Source: Bdellovibrionales bacterium
GTDB lineage: Bacteria; Bdellovibrionota; UBA1018
NCBI GenBank assembly: GCA_947380295.1
Contig: CANCQK010000005.1
Location: 62,001-126,000, forward strand
Direction of reading: 5' to 3'
Length of the DNA: 64,000 bases
Shown: positions 7,425 through 15,994 of the stretch, piece by piece
Numbering within the stretch: the stretch's first letter is position 1
Layout of the letters: every line of letters starts with the position of its first letter
Position numbers and translations under genes: made by a program
Notes under the pieces: model-generated
Database searches by the model: none
Seen by the model: only the letters and a program-made list of their open reading frames with translations
What the model was told of the DNA's origin: nothing

Positions 7425-9245
7425 GTGGCAATTTTAGTTAGTGTTTCCGGAGTACGAAAAGCGTTTGCAGCGCGACCCTTATTTGAGGGGCTCACTTTTT
7501 CTATCGAGAGCGGCGAACGCATCGGGCTGATTGGCCCGAATGGGGCGGGTAAATCCACGCTTCTTCGCATGATCGCGTCTCAGGCGAGCCCCGACGAGGG
7601 GGTGATCTCGTTTCAGCGAGGGCTCCGAGTGGGGTTTCTGGAGCAAACTCCCACGTTCAAAAAAGGAGCCACTGTCCACTCCACGCTCTTGGAGGGCGCC
7701 GCTGACCCAGATGATTGGGAATCGATCGCCTTGGCAGATGAGATCGCATCGAAACTTTCGTTGCTAGATCCGAGTCAAAAAGTCGAGGAACTATCAGGAG
7801 GGTGGAAAAAGCGAGCAGCTTTAGGCCGCGAACTGGTCCGTCAGCCCGATTTACTGCTTCTCGATGAGCCCACCAATCACCTGGACCTCGATAGCATTTA
7901 CTGGCTTGAGGAGTGGATCCGAAATGCGCGCCTCGCTACCCTGACGATCACCCATGATCGCGCTTTTCTTCAAAAAGTTTCAGACCGTATTTTAGAGCTC
8001 GATCGTCGAAACCCAGGTGGGCTTCTGAGCATTAAGGGAGATTACGTTAACTACTTGGAAGCTAAGGAGCAATTGGTCGCTTCTCAGGAGCGTCGCGAGG
8101 TGATCTTAAAAAACACCCTCCGCCGCGAGACCGAGTGGCTAAGACAAGGCGCTAAGGCTAGAACCACTAAGCAGCAGGCGAGAATTCAGCGGGCCGGCGA
8201 CCTCAAAGATGAGGTGAGCGAAATTAGTTACCGCAATCAAAGTCGAACAGTAAAGCTCGATTTCCAGGCCACTGAGAGGAATCCAAAAAAGCTGATTGAG
8301 GCTAAGGGAATCTCTAAGTCATGGGGTCGGGGACCTCTGTTTTCTGACGTTGATCTGGTTTTGAGTCCCGGAAAGCGACTCGGAATTTTGGGATCGAACG
8401 GGTGCGGTAAGTCGACCTTGATTCAAACCCTTTTGAAAGAGGAAGAGCCTGATTCAGGCTCGGTTGCTCACGTCGATGGCCTGCAAGTGGCTTATTTTCA
8501 GCAAAATCGAGAGGCGCTCGATCCGAAGGTGACCGTGGCTAAGACCATTTGTCCCTCGGGTGACTTTGTCGACTATCGCGGGAATCGGATGCATATCCGT
8601 GGCTACCTGGATCGATTTCTTTTTACTCAGGGACAAATGGACATGGCTGTCGGTAAGCTCTCTGGCGGTGAGCAGGGACGGCTTTTGATTGCCCAGTTGA
8701 TGCTCCAACCCGCTAATATTCTCGTGCTCGATGAGCCCACCAACGACCTCGACATGGCGACCCTTGCGGTTTTGGAAGAGTGCTTGACTGAGTTTCAGGG
8801 TGCGATCCTTTTGGTGACCCATGACCGGTACTTTTTAGATCAAGTAGCGAATCAAATTCTTGCATTTAGCCCGTTTCCTGAAGAACGAGGTCAAATCACC
8901 TCTTTCGCGAGCCTTGGACAGTGGGAGGCGTGGTTCACAGATACCAACCGGAAGCCTCGACTCCAAGGAGCTGGGGGTAGTTCAGCTGGAAGCTCAGTCA
9001 CCGCAGCCTCTGCGCCAGCGGTGGAACAAAAGAAACGAAAGCTCAGTTTTAAAGAGCAACGTGAACTCGATTCGATGGAATCGAACATTCATAAAATTGA
9101 GGCGGAGCTTGCTCATTGGACAGCGGAGAGCCTAAAACCTGAAAATACGAGTCATTCGGCAAAATTGATGGAGATTGGTCAGAAGATGACTCAGCTCCAG
9201 TCCGAAATCGAACGACTTTATTTACGTTGGTCCGAGCTTGAGTGA
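7425..9245 (+). CDS. uup: ABC-F family ATPase, Uup-like
   Basis: A 606-residue soluble protein with two ABC cassettes in tandem and no membrane segment, starting at GTG. Cassette 1 has Walker A GPNGAGKST (about residues 37-45), signature LSGGWKKR and Walker B LLLLDEPTNHLDL. Cassette 2 has GSNGCGKST, LSGGEQGR and ILVLDEPTNDLDM. The inter-domain linker around ETEWLRQGAKARTTKQQARI is typical of the Uup group. A charged C-terminal coiled-coil (about residues 540-606) follows a Ser/Ala-rich hinge. ABC-F proteins act on the ribosome, and Uup is also linked to DNA branched intermediates. It heads a run of same-strand genes with tex. Confidence 0.9.
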   Translation: MAILVSVSGVRKAFAARPLFEGLTFSIESGERIGLIGPNGAGKSTLLRMIASQASPDEGVISFQRGLRVGFLEQTPTFKKGATVHSTLLEGAADPDDWESIALADEIASKLSLLDPSQKVEELSGGWKKRAALGRELVRQPDLLLLDEPTNHLDLDSIYWLEEWIRNARLATLTITHDRAFLQKVSDRILELDRRNPGGLLSIKGDYVNYLEAKEQLVASQERREVILKNTLRRETEWLRQGAKARTTKQQARIQRAGDLKDEVSEISYRNQSRTVKLDFQATERNPKKLIEAKGISKSWGRGPLFSDVDLVLSPGKRLGILGSNGCGKSTLIQTLLKEEEPDSGSVAHVDGLQVAYFQQNREALDPKVTVAKTICPSGDFVDYRGNRMHIRGYLDRFLFTQGQMDMAVGKLSGGEQGRLLIAQLMLQPANILVLDEPTNDLDMATLAVLEECLTEFQGAILLVTHDRYFLDQVANQILAFSPFPEERGQITSFASLGQWEAWFTDTNRKPRLQGAGGSSAGSSVTAASAPAVEQKKRKLSFKEQRELDSMESNIHKIEAELAHWTAESLKPENTSHSAKLMEIGQKMTQLQSEIERLYLRWSELE

Positions 9246-9327
9246 GAATTTAGTTGAAACGAAATCAGTATCTCCAGTAAAACTCTCCCTCGATGGAAAA
9301 GTGCGAATTGCGAAGAGGTAAAAGCGC

Positions 9328-11766
9328 GTGAATTTTGAAACATGGCTGCAATCAAATCATCCTGAAGTCCCAACTCGATCTGCTATTGCGGTTCTTGCAT
9401 TGGCCGCCGAAGGTGCGACCGTTCCCTTTATTGCTCGTTACCGGAAGGAACAAACCGGCAGCTTGGATGAAGTGGGGATTCGAACTGTTATTGACGAAAA
9501 GGAAAAGTGGGACCAGATCCTCAGTCGCCAAGAATATATCGTCAAAGAAATCGAGCATCAGAAGAAACTCACTCCTGAGCTGAAACAACAGATCCTCAGC
9601 ACGTTTAAGTCAGAACTTCTCGAAGACCTCTATCTCCCTTACAAAGTTAAGCGTAAAACCAAAGCAGCCATTGCTAAGGAAGCTGGATTAGAGCCCCTGG
9701 CAGATTGGATTTGGGGCTGTGGTCACGGCACGGAAACCCCGCAAGAGGGTCAAACTCTCGAAATCTGGGCGTTCACTTTTCGCAATGAAGCCAAGGAAAT
9801 CAAGGACGCTGCCGCGGCGATCGCGGGAGCGCAAGATATCCTCACCGAGAGATTGGCAGAAATGCAGGATCTGAGACAGAACGTCAGAACCCATGTTTTT
9901 GAAAAAGGGTTCATTCGAACTGAGAAATCCAAAAAAGCTAAACCCAATAGTAAATTTGAAAACTACTTTGACTATCGCGAGGCAATTCAATCCCTCTCAA
10001 ATCCTCAGAACTCTCACCGCTACCTAGCGCTCAAACGGGGTTGGACCGAAGAGGAACTTTCCCTGTCGATCGAGGGTGCAGCAGAGGATACTGAGTTTGA
10101 AAAGCGGATGCTGGAGCAATTTGAAGTGACAGCTTGCACGGTGTTGGATTCACCCGGCGCTGAGGTACTCAAAAAAGCCGCCCGCATGGCGTTTAAAGTT
10201 CACGTTTTTACCAGCATCGAGGCTGAAGTTCATAAAGCCTTGCGCGAAGTCGCTGACGAAGCGGCAATTCACGTCTTTTCTGAGAACGTGCGTAAGCTTC
10301 TTTTGGCATCGCCCTATGGCTCCAAATCTGTTCTGGGTGTTGATCCAGGAATTAGGACGGGCTGTAAGTTGGCTGTGGTGGACGATGCCGGCAAATACAT
10401 TGCTAGCACGGTGATCTATCTCAACAGCGAAGAGGGGAAAGCGAAAGCAAAAGCGCTCCTTCCTGAAGTGGTTAAAACCGGTAGCATTTCATCCGTTGCG
10501 GTCGGTAATGGTACCGCTGGACGCGAAACTGAAACCTTTATCCGAGACGCCCTCAAAGAGGCTGGTTTGAATATTCCAGTCATCATGGTGAGCGAAGCAG
10601 GCGCCAGCGTGTACAGTGCAAGTGATGTTGCGCGCGAAGAGTTCCCTGAACTCGATTTGACAGTCCGTGGTGCAATCTCCATTGCTCGCCGTCTGCAAGA
10701 TCCGCTCGCTGAACTAGTCAAAGTCGACCCCAAGAGTATCGGTGTTGGCCAATACCAACACGATGTTTCTCCAAATGCTTTGAAGCGCAGCTTGACCCAC
10801 ATCGTGGAGTCTTGCGTGAATCAAGTTGGCGTGAACATCAACACGGCTTCATATAACTTGCTCGCTTATGTCTCAGGGATTGGCCCATCCTTAGCAAAAG
10901 CCCTGGTTGAATACCGTGGGCAGAAGGGTTTATTCCAATCTCGTGAGGACCTATTCAAGGTCACTCGTTTTAGTAAAAAAACCTACGAACAAGCTGCAGG
11001 GTTTTTGCGAGTGCCTGAAAGCACAAATCCGCTCGATAATACCGGCGTTCACCCGGAAAATTACTCCAAGATCGAAGGCTTGGCCGAAAAACTCGGTAAA
11101 AGCGTTAAGGATTTCATTGGCGTAGGTGTGAAGCTTCTTAAAGAAGATTCTACTTTTAAATCCGAAGTGGGTGAATTCACTTTTGCCGATATTGTGAAAG
11201 AACTTGAAAAACCGGGTCGTGACCCTCGCGACGAGTTTGTCCTTTTCCAGTTCCGCGATGATATTCACGAAGTGAAAGACCTAACCCCCGGGTTACTTTG
11301 TCCCGGAGTCGTCACCAACGTCACCAATTTCGGAGCGTTTGTCGATATCGGCGTGCACCAAGACGGCCTTGTTCACATCTCGCAGCTCAGTGATAAGTTC
11401 ATCAAGGACCCACGAGAAGTGGTGAACCCAGGTGACCGTGTGAAAGTCCGAGTGTTGGAAGTCAATGTGGAGAAAAATCAAATTTCCCTTTCGATGAAAA
11501 ACACCGTTGAGCGTCCTAAGGCAGCAATTGCTCCAGCTGCTCAGCCTCGTGCTCCGATGGAACGCGGCGGTGCTTCTCACCGGCCTCATTTGCTACCTTC
11601 GGCAGGGGGTGGAGTTAGAATCCCGGTTCCAAATACTGGGGCAGTTCGTGCTGATCGTCCTCAGCCCTCTTCCAAGCCGTCGAAGCCAGTGAAGCCTAAA
11701 GAGGCATTTAATAATCCGTTTGGCGGCTTGGCGTCTTTGCGCAGTAATCTCAAACCCAAAGGCTGA
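9328..11766 (+). CDS. tex: Tex family S1 RNA-binding protein
   Basis: An 812-residue protein collinear with Tex. It has the N-terminal helical region (PFIARYRKEQTGSLDE), a YqgF/RNase H-like domain (VLGVDPGIRTGCKLAVVDD), helix-hairpin-helix motifs (YVSGIGPSLAKALVEYRG) and a C-terminal S1 domain (GVVTNVTNFGAFVDIGVHQD through NQISLSMK). About 80 extra Pro/Ala-rich residues form a tail. Tex binds nucleic acid and is implicated in transcription and RNA turnover. The start is GTG at 9328 with AGAGGT about 10 nt upstream. The 82-bp gap after the ABC-F gene leaves an operon possible. Confidence 0.95.
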   Translation: MNFETWLQSNHPEVPTRSAIAVLALAAEGATVPFIARYRKEQTGSLDEVGIRTVIDEKEKWDQILSRQEYIVKEIEHQKKLTPELKQQILSTFKSELLEDLYLPYKVKRKTKAAIAKEAGLEPLADWIWGCGHGTETPQEGQTLEIWAFTFRNEAKEIKDAAAAIAGAQDILTERLAEMQDLRQNVRTHVFEKGFIRTEKSKKAKPNSKFENYFDYREAIQSLSNPQNSHRYLALKRGWTEEELSLSIEGAAEDTEFEKRMLEQFEVTACTVLDSPGAEVLKKAARMAFKVHVFTSIEAEVHKALREVADEAAIHVFSENVRKLLLASPYGSKSVLGVDPGIRTGCKLAVVDDAGKYIASTVIYLNSEEGKAKAKALLPEVVKTGSISSVAVGNGTAGRETETFIRDALKEAGLNIPVIMVSEAGASVYSASDVAREEFPELDLTVRGAISIARRLQDPLAELVKVDPKSIGVGQYQHDVSPNALKRSLTHIVESCVNQVGVNINTASYNLLAYVSGIGPSLAKALVEYRGQKGLFQSREDLFKVTRFSKKTYEQAAGFLRVPESTNPLDNTGVHPENYSKIEGLAEKLGKSVKDFIGVGVKLLKEDSTFKSEVGEFTFADIVKELEKPGRDPRDEFVLFQFRDDIHEVKDLTPGLLCPGVVTNVTNFGAFVDIGVHQDGLVHISQLSDKFIKDPREVVNPGDRVKVRVLEVNVEKNQISLSMKNTVERPKAAIAPAAQPRAPMERGGASHRPHLLPSAGGGVRIPVPNTGAVRADRPQPSSKPSKPVKPKEAFNNPFGGLASLRSNLKPKG

Positions 11767-11778
11767 CCGGAGTTTGCC

Positions 11779-12639
11779 ATGGCTACTCAAAAATCAAGTC
11801 GCAGTAAAAAAAGCAAGGTGACAGGACCTAAGCGTAAGGTGCGCACTCCGGTGCCGAGTAAGTATGCCCTCTACGAGGCCTCTGTTCAGAGTCCTGATGT
11901 GCATGCTGCTTGGCTTGATGAAACCTACAAGGCAATTACAAAGGGGACCGCTCGCAATATTCGAGAGGATTTTTGTGGGACCTTTAAAATGTCTTGTGAG
12001 TGGGTCAAACGTCACCCAAAAAATACCGCTCTAGGTCTCGACCTGGATCCCGAGCCCCTCGATTATGGGCGTGAAACTCATCTCTCCGCGCTCACTCCGG
12101 ATCAAAAGTCGCGGGTCAAACTGCTTCAGAAAAATGTCCTTGAATCCACTCGCACTGATGTGGACCTCATCAGCGCTGGAAACTTTTCGTTTTACATTTT
12201 CAAACAACGAGAGCTTTTGGTGAAGTATTTCAAAAGCTGCAAGACCTCGCTTAAAAAAGGTGGCCTTCTCGTTTTGGAATTAGCAGGTGGTCCAGGCATG
12301 ATTGCTCCGATGAGGGAGAAAAAGGAAGTCTTGCTCAGCCGGAACGAAAAGTTCGTCTACACTTGGCATCAAAAGTCCTTTGATCCCATCACTCATGACG
12401 CAAATTATGCGATTCATTTTAAACTCGCTAACGGGCGAGTCATGCTGGATCAATTCGTCTACGATTGGAGACTTTGGTCGATTCCAGAAGTGCGTGATGC
12501 TCTCGCGGACGCAGGGTTTTCTAAATCCATTATCTATTGGGAGACCGCCCATCAAGGCAAAGGTACCGGCGAGTATCTTCCGATGGAGCGAGGAGACAAC
12601 GCTTTTGCGTGGGTGTCTTACGTAATTGGAGTAAAATAG
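11779..12639 (+). CDS. Class I SAM-dependent methyltransferase
   Basis: A 286-residue protein with a very basic N-terminal tail of about 30 residues, followed by SKYALYEASVQSPDVH. The SAM-binding region reads NIREDFCGTFKMSCEWV and then ALGLDLDPEPLDYG, where the Asp is expected to contact the ribose of SAM. VDLISAGNFSFYIFK marks the next conserved strand. This REDFCGT-containing family is common in bacteria but its substrate is not established. It starts 12 bp after tex and is probably cotranscribed with it. A hairpin at 12652-12692 follows. Confidence 0.8.
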   Translation: MATQKSSRSKKSKVTGPKRKVRTPVPSKYALYEASVQSPDVHAAWLDETYKAITKGTARNIREDFCGTFKMSCEWVKRHPKNTALGLDLDPEPLDYGRETHLSALTPDQKSRVKLLQKNVLESTRTDVDLISAGNFSFYIFKQRELLVKYFKSCKTSLKKGGLLVLELAGGPGMIAPMREKKEVLLSRNEKFVYTWHQKSFDPITHDANYAIHFKLANGRVMLDQFVYDWRLWSIPEVRDALADAGFSKSIIYWETAHQGKGTGEYLPMERGDNAFAWVSYVIGVK

Positions 12640-12651
12640 GTTAAGTTCCTG

Positions 12652-12692
12652 GGTCCCTCTTGCAGTTAAAAAATTAAGCTGCAAGAGGGACC
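12652..12692. terminator. Hairpin between convergent genes, putative bidirectional terminator
   Basis: GGTCCCTCTTGCAG (12652-12665) and its perfect complement (12679-12692) enclose a 13-nt A/T-rich loop. It sits in the 70-bp gap between the stop codons of the methyltransferase gene (+) and gltA (-), where a shared terminator is expected. A classical U-tract after the stem is absent in both directions, so termination efficiency is uncertain. Confidence 0.6.
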
Positions 12693-12709
12693 ACAGAAAC
12701 GAATTTGAG

Positions 12710-14035
12710 CTATTTGCCTTTGCGCTGGCTCATCGGCGTGTAGTCCGTCTTGGTAGGGCCAGTGTAAATCTGGCGTGGACGGCCAATCTTAGTGGCAGAA
12801 TTCTCGTTCATTTCTTTCCAGTGAGCAATCCAGCCTGGCAAACGTCCAATTGCAAACATGCCAGTGAACATATTCACCGGAATATTCAGAGCGCTGTAGA
12901 TAATGCCGCTGTAGAAGTCCACGTTTGGATAAAGTTTCTTCTCGATGAAGTAGGAGTCCTTGAGTGCCGCTTCCTCGAGTTTCTTGGCGATTTCGAGAAG
13001 AGGATTGTGGATACCGAGTTTATTGAGAACTTGGTCGCAAGCCTTCTTGATGATCGCAGCGCGGGGATCGAAATTCTTATAAACGCGATGCCCAAAACCC
13101 ATGAGCTTGAAGGTGGAGTTTTTGTCCTTAGCCAGGGCAACGTATTTATTGACATCGCCACCGTCTTTACGGATTTCTTCCAACATTTCCATCACAGCTT
13201 GATTTGCACCGCCGTGGAGAGGGCCCCACAGTGCGCAGATCCCTGCCGAGATTGAAGCATAGAGGTTAGCTGCACTGCTTCCAACGAGGCGAACGGTGGA
13301 AGTGCTGCAGTTTTGCTCATGATCCGCATGGAGGATTAAAAGCAAGTTCAGAGCATCCGCGATTTCTTTGGGGACGTGATAGTCTTCGGTTGGAACCGCA
13401 AACATCATCCTCAAGAAGTTAGAACAATAATCCAGGTCATTTTTGGGTTGGACCTTAGGTTGCCCAATTGAAGTTTTGTAAGCATAGGCTGCGATGGTCG
13501 GAAGTTTTGCCAGCAACCGAATGGTATTGAGTTTCACTTGCTCGGGATTGCTTGGATCTAAAGAGTCTTGGTAGTAACCCGAAAGCGCGCAGGTTGCTGC
13601 ACTCAAAACCGCCATCGGATGGGCATTGCGTGGGAACCCGTTGAAGAGGTGATTTAGGTCTTCATTCAACATGGTGTGGCGCGTGATCTCTGTCGTGAAT
13701 TCTGTCAGTTCCGCTTGAGTGGGTAGATGGCCATAAATTAAAAGATAGCTCGTTTCGAGAAAGTTGGATTTTTCTGCGAGCTGCTCAATTGGAATGCCGC
13801 GATACCTCAAAATCCCTAGTTCACCATCCAGAAAGGTAATTGAACTCTGGCAAGTCGAGGTGTTGGCAAAGCCATTATCCATGGTGATATAACCGGTCTG
13901 AGCACGAAGCGCTGAAATATCAAACGCCTTTTCATTCTCAGTCCCTTTGAGGGTAGGGAACTGAAATTTTTTGCCTTCGACTTCTAAAGTCACAGGCGTT
14001 TCAGCCTCGGGTTTTGATTTTGTAGTTTCGCTCAT
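12710..14035 (-). CDS. gltA: Citrate synthase
   Basis: A 441-residue protein of the usual length for type II citrate synthase. It contains the active-site histidine regions LHADHEQNCSTSTVRLVGSS and GPLHGGANQAVMEML, and the conserved block FKLMGFGHRVYKNFDPRA. The N-terminal beta-strand region includes FDISALRAQTGYITMDNGFANTSTCQSSITFLDGE (here in two parts: YITMDNGFANTSTCQSSITF and LDGELGILRYRGIPIEQLA). It condenses oxaloacetate with acetyl-CoA in the TCA cycle. It is monocistronic, divergent from the GapN-like gene and ended by the hairpin at 12652-12692. Confidence 0.97.
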   Translation of the reverse strand: MSETTKSKPEAETPVTLEVEGKKFQFPTLKGTENEKAFDISALRAQTGYITMDNGFANTSTCQSSITFLDGELGILRYRGIPIEQLAEKSNFLETSYLLIYGHLPTQAELTEFTTEITRHTMLNEDLNHLFNGFPRNAHPMAVLSAATCALSGYYQDSLDPSNPEQVKLNTIRLLAKLPTIAAYAYKTSIGQPKVQPKNDLDYCSNFLRMMFAVPTEDYHVPKEIADALNLLLILHADHEQNCSTSTVRLVGSSAANLYASISAGICALWGPLHGGANQAVMEMLEEIRKDGGDVNKYVALAKDKNSTFKLMGFGHRVYKNFDPRAAIIKKACDQVLNKLGIHNPLLEIAKKLEEAALKDSYFIEKKLYPNVDFYSGIIYSALNIPVNMFTGMFAIGRLPGWIAHWKEMNENSATKIGRPRQIYTGPTKTDYTPMSQRKGK

Positions 14036-14166
14036 CTGAAAATTCCTTCCTTACCCACTCGGGGCTAAAATCCTTATCGGAAAACTTCTGAAAAAATTGA
14101 GCCAGGGGTGTCAAAAGTGACCCAGCACGACTCCGTGCTCGATTGATTTAAGTCTAGCTTTGGTTC

Positions 14167-15801
14167 ATGATCAGCCATCATATGATGATCAAAGAAAACC
14201 TTTTCCCTGTCGCATCTGATCTACCACAAACCGTCAAAATCCCAAAGATCAACGGTCGGATCTTGATCGACGGTCAGATCTTGAACTCAGGCTTTCCAAG
14301 CAGAACTGTGACAAGTCCTTGCTCATTGCGGAGTGAAAAGGACGGATCGCTTTATTATCCTGAGTTGGGCACGACCCCGCAAGTCCCTGAAGAGATTTTC
14401 ATGCAGGCGGTCGACGCTGCTTCCAGGGCCTGGGCGAAAGGACGAGGTGAATGGCCGAGTGCTCGTATGGAGGATCGGATTAACGCAATTTCTGCGCTTA
14501 GAGATCAAATCTTAAAGCACCGGGAGAGCATCAGCCGACTTTTGATGTGGGAAATTGCAAAGACATGGACGGATGCTCAGGCTGAGTTTGATCGAACGAT
14601 CACCTATATGAACGATACCATCGAAGCAACTAAGCAACTCGATCGGGATTGTAGCCGAATTCAATTTGTTGATCAGATCATGGCCCAGGTCAGGCGCTCT
14701 CCCTTAGGTGTGACCTTGTGCATGGGGCCTTTCAACTATCCGTTCAACGAAACATTTACTACGCTCATTCCTGCGCTCATTTTAGGGAATACGATCGTCG
14801 TCAAACTGCCTCGCTTTGGTCAGCTTCTATGGGACTTTTTGCTAGAGCCCTTTCGAGATTGTTTGCCTCCCGGCGTGATTAATGTCGTGAATGGCGTCGG
14901 GCGCGAGATTATTAATCCTGCCGTTAAAAGTGGAAAAATTGACGTCCTCGCTTTTATTGGTTCGAGTCAGGTAGCGAATCAGATTAAGCAGTCCCACCCC
15001 ATGCCGCATCGTTTTAGAAGCATCCTCGGCCTGGACGCAAAAAACCCTGCTGTGATTTTGCCTGATGCAGATCTCGATCTCTCGGTGAATGAATGCGTTC
15101 GCGGCACACTATCGTTTAATGGGCAGCGGTGTACTGCGCTCAAAATGATTTTGGTGCACCGGTCTGTATCAAAATCATTCATCGAAAAATTTGCAGCACG
15201 CGTGGACCAGCTCACCTGTGGGCTTCCCTGGGACCCTGGAGTGATGATCACGCCTTTGGCAGACCGAAATAAGCCCCAGCAGCTTCAATCCTATATGAAA
15301 GAGGTCGTTGACCGAGGGGGCAGGCTTTGTAACCCGACGAACGGGGGGAAGATGTTAGGCTCCCTGTTTTTTCCTGCGGTTTTAAGCGGTGTTCCGCTAG
15401 ATGCGCGATTAGCTCAGGAAGAGCAATTCGGTCCTTTGGTTCCCATCGTCGAGTTTGATCAAATCAGTGAAGTCGAGGACTACGTCCTCAACTCCCAATA
15501 TGGCATGCAAGCGAGTGTCTTTGGTCGAGAGCCTAAGAGCGTAGGGCACTTAGTTGATTTTCTGTCCAACCAGGTTTGCCGAATTAACCTCAACTCTCAG
15601 TGTCAGCGAGGGCCGGATGTTTTCCCCTTTACCGGACGAAAAAACTCAGCCGAGGGAACCCTGAGTGTGACTGATGCACTGCGCTCCTTTAGTATCCGCT
15701 CCATGGTAGCTGCCAGGCAAGACCCTGTGGGTAAGCAGGTGATTCAGGGAGTCCTGGACGGAGATACTTCAAGGTTCCTCACTACAAATATTGTTCTTTG
15801 A
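14167..15801 (+). CDS. gapN: GapN-like NADP-dependent glyceraldehyde-3-phosphate dehydrogenase, catalytic Glu replaced
   Basis: A 544-residue ALDH-superfamily protein. The C-terminal block VCRINLNSQCQRGPDVFPFT plus GRKNSAEGTLSV is diagnostic of non-phosphorylating GAPDH (GapN), and Cys322 in NGQRCTALK is the nucleophile. The general-base Glu that normally sits 34 residues before the Cys is Gly288 here (ILGLDAKNP in place of LELGGKDP). From memory, a proteobacterial GapN-like clade shares LGLDAKN, so this is probably a subfamily trait and not decay. The expected reaction is G3P to 3-phosphoglycerate with NADPH formation. The start is uncertain: ATGs at 14167, 14185 and 14188 all lack a clear ribosome-binding site. 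Confidence 0.8.
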   Translation: MISHHMMIKENLFPVASDLPQTVKIPKINGRILIDGQILNSGFPSRTVTSPCSLRSEKDGSLYYPELGTTPQVPEEIFMQAVDAASRAWAKGRGEWPSARMEDRINAISALRDQILKHRESISRLLMWEIAKTWTDAQAEFDRTITYMNDTIEATKQLDRDCSRIQFVDQIMAQVRRSPLGVTLCMGPFNYPFNETFTTLIPALILGNTIVVKLPRFGQLLWDFLLEPFRDCLPPGVINVVNGVGREIINPAVKSGKIDVLAFIGSSQVANQIKQSHPMPHRFRSILGLDAKNPAVILPDADLDLSVNECVRGTLSFNGQRCTALKMILVHRSVSKSFIEKFAARVDQLTCGLPWDPGVMITPLADRNKPQQLQSYMKEVVDRGGRLCNPTNGGKMLGSLFFPAVLSGVPLDARLAQEEQFGPLVPIVEFDQISEVEDYVLNSQYGMQASVFGREPKSVGHLVDFLSNQVCRINLNSQCQRGPDVFPFTGRKNSAEGTLSVTDALRSFSIRSMVAARQDPVGKQVIQGVLDGDTSRFLTTNIVL

Positions 15802-15855
15802 GCTAAAATTGATTAAAACGGGTGGATTCAGATTCAAAAAGGGAGTTTTTAATCC

Positions 15856-15981
15856 ATGTACACTGCAGAATATTTAAAAAAAGTAGCAATGACCATCTCC
15901 GGCGCTCTAATTGCAATCCCTGGGATTGCTTCGGGCTTTTACTTTGTTTACATGCTCGTGACTGCCATCGGCAATAACTGA
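15856..15981 (+). CDS. 41-residue single-span membrane peptide upstream of P-type ATPase
   Basis: ATG at 15856 is preceded by GGGAG (15841-15845) and opens a 41-codon frame. After a short charged N-terminus (MYTAEYLKK) there are about 28 uninterrupted hydrophobic residues (VAMTISGALIAIPGIASGFY and following), ending TAIGNN. It ends 13 bp before the P-type ATPase start, so the two are almost certainly cotranscribed. Small single-span peptides regulate or stabilise P-type ATPases in other systems (KdpF, sarcolipin), which suggests but does not prove a subunit role. No homology to those peptides is visible. Confidence 0.65.
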   Translation: MYTAEYLKKVAMTISGALIAIPGIASGFYFVYMLVTAIGNN

Positions 15982-15994
15982 CACCGGGAGGTGA

